From Ailanthus altissimus (Eukaryota > Streptophyta > Magnoliopsida > Sapindales > Simaroubaceae): 64,000 nt of DNA. Shown here piece by piece: positions 60,561-64,000 of this stretch. The notes under the pieces were generated by a model. It was given only the letters and a program-made list of their open reading frames with translations. It was not told the DNA's origin and did not search any database. Position numbers and translations under genes: made by a program. Location: positions 23,322,001 through 23,386,000 of the forward strand of contig OX327697.1 in assembly GCA_946807835.1 (NCBI GenBank), given 5' to 3'. The first letter of the stretch is position 1. Every line of letters begins with the position of its first letter.

Positions 60561-62060
60561 TTGAATTTTAACTTAATTTTATTAATAAAATGTTTTAGTA
60601 TTGTGCATCATAATGTGAATAATATCTCCCACTAAATTTATTATGAATATAATATTGAAAGTATTCACAAAACAGACTATTAATTTTTAAGAAACATACA
60701 CAAATAACTCTTATTTTAAACATATATTTTTATAACAATAAAATTGAATTAAAATATTTAACAATTATAAAATTTAAATTCGAATTATTTTATTCTTAAA
60801 GCATATTTTGTCTCTTTTCAACTATTTTTCTTCAACATTTAGTCAGATAACAATTATATTTTAAAACTCAAATTCAAGCTTAAGAACAATTATATTTTAA
60901 AACTCAAATTCAAGCTTAAGAACAAACAAATAGAGTGTGTGAACATTAATATTTTAAAAATTGAAAGGTAAAAAGACCAATTAAGAAATCAAAATTTAAA
61001 AAATAGGTGAACATTGTTAAGTTTTTAATTTGTTTCATTTTTTTTGGTATTTTTATTATAAATAATTAAAAATGAGTATATTTAGAATAGTATAAATTAA
61101 AAATAAGTATATCTTGTTAAAAATGACCGAAAAATAATAAAAAATGAACAAAATTTGACAAAAATCACCAAAAAAAATGGTTGAGAATGACGAAACTAGA
61201 GCACGTGTCTTGCATTATGCATCTTCCACTGTGGGAAGGGCCGTTACACGAGGCCGCACCAAGCGAGAAATTCTTGGTTTTATTTCTTCTTAATTTCTAA
61301 TTTTATTCTTTCTCTTAATTCATTATATTTTCACATCGATTATTTTATTACTTCTCTATTTTATTATAATATATTATTATTATATTTATATACTCATATT
61401 TTTATAAACTAAACACAAAAAATTATAGCTTTTAAAGTAAGGATTATTTGTGTACATATCCTTAATTCTTTTGCGTAGATAATAGTTAAGATGGGTATTA
61501 TGTTTAGCCAAATACTCACCCTCTCAATTTGTATAGCCAAATATCCTCAAAACAGTACAAAATTTTCTTGTGAATTGAATTCTTTAATTTTTCCTCTCTT
61601 CCCAACTCACAAACACTCATTCATGAAAATCGATTTCTCTTGCAAATGGGTAGAAAATTTTTGTTTGAACATAACATATTAGAATTATCTTTGAGTCAAA
61701 AAAACACAAAATTTGTAGTTTGGGGAAGAAGACCGAAAATTTAACTGCAAGTAAAATTTTAACTACAAAAAATTAAAAATTAAAAAAGTTGTATTAATTG
61801 TAAATGTAAACATAATATAAAATAAAAAGGGTATTAATATTATTCCTAGAGTGTATGAACACTTCCTGTTCGGCCATAGGATGCTTAACAAGTAAATGAA
61901 CTTTCATTAATGCTATTTTGCATATAATATTTTAGGGAAATCAAATGGAATGCATGAAAATCAAAACCGCTTAGGTGCTGAGCTATGTTGCTCGTCGTAT
62001 TCTTTGATCTTGTTCAATATTTTCCTTGCATTTTTCAATTCTTTAATAATCGATTCAAAA
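60561..62060. other. AT-rich intergenic with a 36-bp tandem duplication
   Basis: AACAATTATATTTTAAAACT starts at 60849 and again at 60885 (36-bp unit, two copies). 61080-61270 has TTAAAAATGACCGAAAAATA and a GC-richer stretch that recall the end region near 2030-2150. No gene. Confidence 0.45.
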
Positions 62061-62090
62061 TATATTAGTATCAGAGTTACAAAGCTTTCA
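62061..62090 (+). other. Possible retroelement primer-binding site
   Basis: ATTAGTATCAGAGTTACAAAGC (written here as two parts: ATTAGTATCAGAG, TTACAAAGC) is close to the TGGTATCAGAGC site that follows many plant LTRs. No paired LTR was found. Confidence 0.3.
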
Positions 62091-62419
62091 ACAATTTTGA
62101 TTACATAATATTCTTATTTAGGTAATAATAGATACGTAAAAATATACTAGCATTGTATTTCTATACTTACGACATAAATTTTATATCCCATGTGGTTTCG
62201 AATAAAAGAATATCATATATTTTTTGGACTTAATTATTACATTATTAATATAATAGTTGATTATACTTTGATAATGAATGTTTTGATATATATAATATTA
62301 ATTAAGATATAAAATTTGTATTTTAAATATGTAAATATAATAATACTTATAAAAATAGTGATAAAGTAATAATGTAATAATAAACTAGTTAATGAATTAA
62401 TGTGATAATTATATGTATT

Positions 62420-62610
62420 TTTCTAGCATCTTCTTCGAATCTGTTACATTCTCTATGTCTATTAAGTATTTTTGTGGCCTCCTTTTTTATTCTACTACAT
62501 TCTTTATGTCTATTTAGTATTTCTCTAGCATCCTCTTCGATTCTATTATCTTCTTTACGTTTGTTCAATATTTCTCTAACGTCTCGTACATCTTCGTTTT
62601 TCTTTCTGAG
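62420..62610 (-). repeat. 66-bp tandem repeat, about three units, coding-like on the minus strand
   Basis: Minus-strand translation gives a 22-residue charged repeat (REILNRHKECSRIKKEA, TKILNRHRECNRFEEDA, REILNKRKEDNRIEEDA), a likely helix or coiled coil. It may be part of a gag-like frame of an old retroelement that extends to about 63440 with many stops. No domain recognised. Confidence 0.5.
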
Positions 62611-63790
62611 TCTATCTAGTATCCTTTGGGCATTATTTTCATCAAACTACTCTTAGATTGTGCCGATACCCCAATTCTATCTTAGGATATACATATCACC
62701 AACCTTTGATTGAACAAAGCACGATTGTGATTCCTTTGGTGCGACTTCTTACTTGGAGGATGACTCTTTTCTCTAAAGGATTTTGTTAAGATTTCTTTTC
62801 CCTTCTGTTCGTGAGTAAGCCAAAAAGGATTTGTGCTTCCCCAACTATCGGGATGGTGCTTCTCGAATTCAAAAGATTGGTGTTGTTCGATGATTTATTG
62901 GGGGTTTAGTGGTCCTTCTAGGTTCTTGCATTTCTCTAGTACTTTTACCATCAAGCTTTTTAACTCATCCTTACCTTGTCGCAATTTTCTTAATTCTTCT
63001 TCTAGTACTTCTCCCCAAGCTGGTGATTCTCTATTTTGGTATGGTACGTTATTTTTTCAAACTTTTGTGGATCGTTATTAATTTTGTGATCCAATGTTCC
63101 CATTTAAATTGTGGATTTTGTCTGCTGGTTTGAGGATCATGGAATGGATAACCATAATTTTTGAATGCATGTTTCTCATAATTTTCATCCTTATGCTTAA
63201 TACTTTTTGCTTATTTTTCACAAACGGCGTCAAAATATTGACCCAAAAATTCTCATTTAAGCTTTGGATCAACGAGTTGAATTTGTTTCTCTTGAGAACA
63301 GCAACTGGACTTTGAGAGAAATCGGAATGAATTTGTTATCTTTAAGGATATTAGCCACGCTAAAAGTTTTTCTAGCGATGATAATTCAATACTTAAGTTA
63401 GAGACAACTGAAAAAGTATGAAAAGAATAGAAAGGCAATGAAAAGATTTACAGAGAATAGATAATGAATTTTTTTGAGTGCATTGAAAGCGAAGGAAGCT
63501 ATAGAACTTGCCTAAAAGGGTTTAAAGTCTAGAGTCTGTAATATGTAATACTCATACCTTATAAATTTAAACTTTACTTATAAGATTATAATATGAGTTC
63601 AATACGTAGTCATAAAATGTTATTAGGATTGAAAGTATTAAGACTTTTCCTTCTTGAATTCATGTATTTGAATTTTACATAAATAAGATCAATCATTTCT
63701 TACTTGTGTAATATATATGACTCATGCTAAGATTATTTAAATTAAATTTATATAAGATATATCACATTTGTAATTCTTGATGGTAAGTTC
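62611..63790. other. Possible retroelement remnant, not classified
   Basis: Short frames on both strands (for example minus 63272-63078) in sequence of slightly higher GC. No recognised motif; stops throughout. Confidence 0.3.
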
Positions 63791-63791
63791 A

Positions 63792-64000
63792 TTTTAAAAT
63801 ATTTGTGCACGATTAAGATAGTTGATTAGATCAAAGAGAGTATCCAATTACTGAGGACGTTTTTGGCGAGATGAGAACTATAAGTCAGCTTGAGGACGAT
63901 TTTAAAATATTTGTGCACGATTAAGGTAGTTGATTAGATCGAAGAGAGTATTCAATGACTGAGGACGTTTTTGGCGAGATGAGAACTATAAATCAACTTG
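63792..64000. repeat. 108-bp tandem repeat running off the right edge
   Basis: TTTTAAAATATTTGTGCACG starts at 63792 and again at 63900. The two units are nearly identical and share CTGAGGACGTTTTTGGCGAG. The second is cut by the end of the window, so the copy number is unknown. Confidence 0.85.

Noticed and set aside
1..64000. tRNA, rRNA or snRNA genes
   Set aside because: No cloverleaf with intact A and B boxes and no rRNA or snRNA signature was seen; TGGTATCAGAGC-type matches are retroelement primer-binding sites.

Overview
This window looks like nuclear DNA of a eudicot plant. It is AT-rich, the two intact genes have several GT-AG introns and belong to plant families, and most of the rest is decayed plant-type mobile DNA: Ty3/gypsy, Ty1/copia, LINE, TRIM and MITE-like elements. 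I cannot name the species. I saw no bacterial, organellar or viral gene and no RNA gene.

Layout. 1-10.8 kb is a graveyard. It holds a copia-type LTR with a 261-bp tandem duplication, a 538-bp foldback element, a decayed minus-strand LINE split by a deleted copia element, and AT-rich filler. 10.8-14.4 kb is a minus-strand, internally deleted gypsy element with two ~540-bp LTRs, primer-binding site and polypurine tract. 14.7-15.7 kb is a possible poly(A)-tailed retrosequence. 15.94-33.44 kb is one 17.5-kb gypsy element of the kind with a second RNase H domain (Tat-like), closed by ATCAT target-site duplications. Its open reading frames are dead, its reverse transcriptase segment is triplicated, and its integrase core is missing. 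Other elements have inserted into it: a ~2.76-kb probable solo LTR (ACAAC duplications), and in its 3' LTR a ~3.45-kb insertion that itself contains a 2,023-bp solo LTR (GTATT duplications). 33.4-45 kb is intergenic, with a complete 303-bp TRIM, a second copy of the foldback family, a ~1.4-kb element with long terminal inverted repeats around a GC-rich core, and two promoter-like islands without a gene.

Genes. At 46.5-51.1 kb, minus strand, is an intact four-exon cornichon gene (146 aa), coding for an ER export receptor of the COPII pathway. At 57.2-59.8 kb, plus strand, is an intact five-exon OTU-domain deubiquitinase gene (339 aa, plant OTU4-like), with a probable intron in its 5' leader and a 147-bp foldback in its third coding intron. 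The two genes are divergently transcribed, about 6 kb apart, with a long-inverted-repeat MITE and a 57-bp minisatellite between them; nothing suggests that they act in one pathway.

60-64 kb is AT-rich, with traces of a retroelement (primer-binding-site-like sequence, a 66-bp repeat) and a 108-bp tandem repeat that runs off the right edge. All element boundaries and exon joins were read by eye; no alignment or database search was run.
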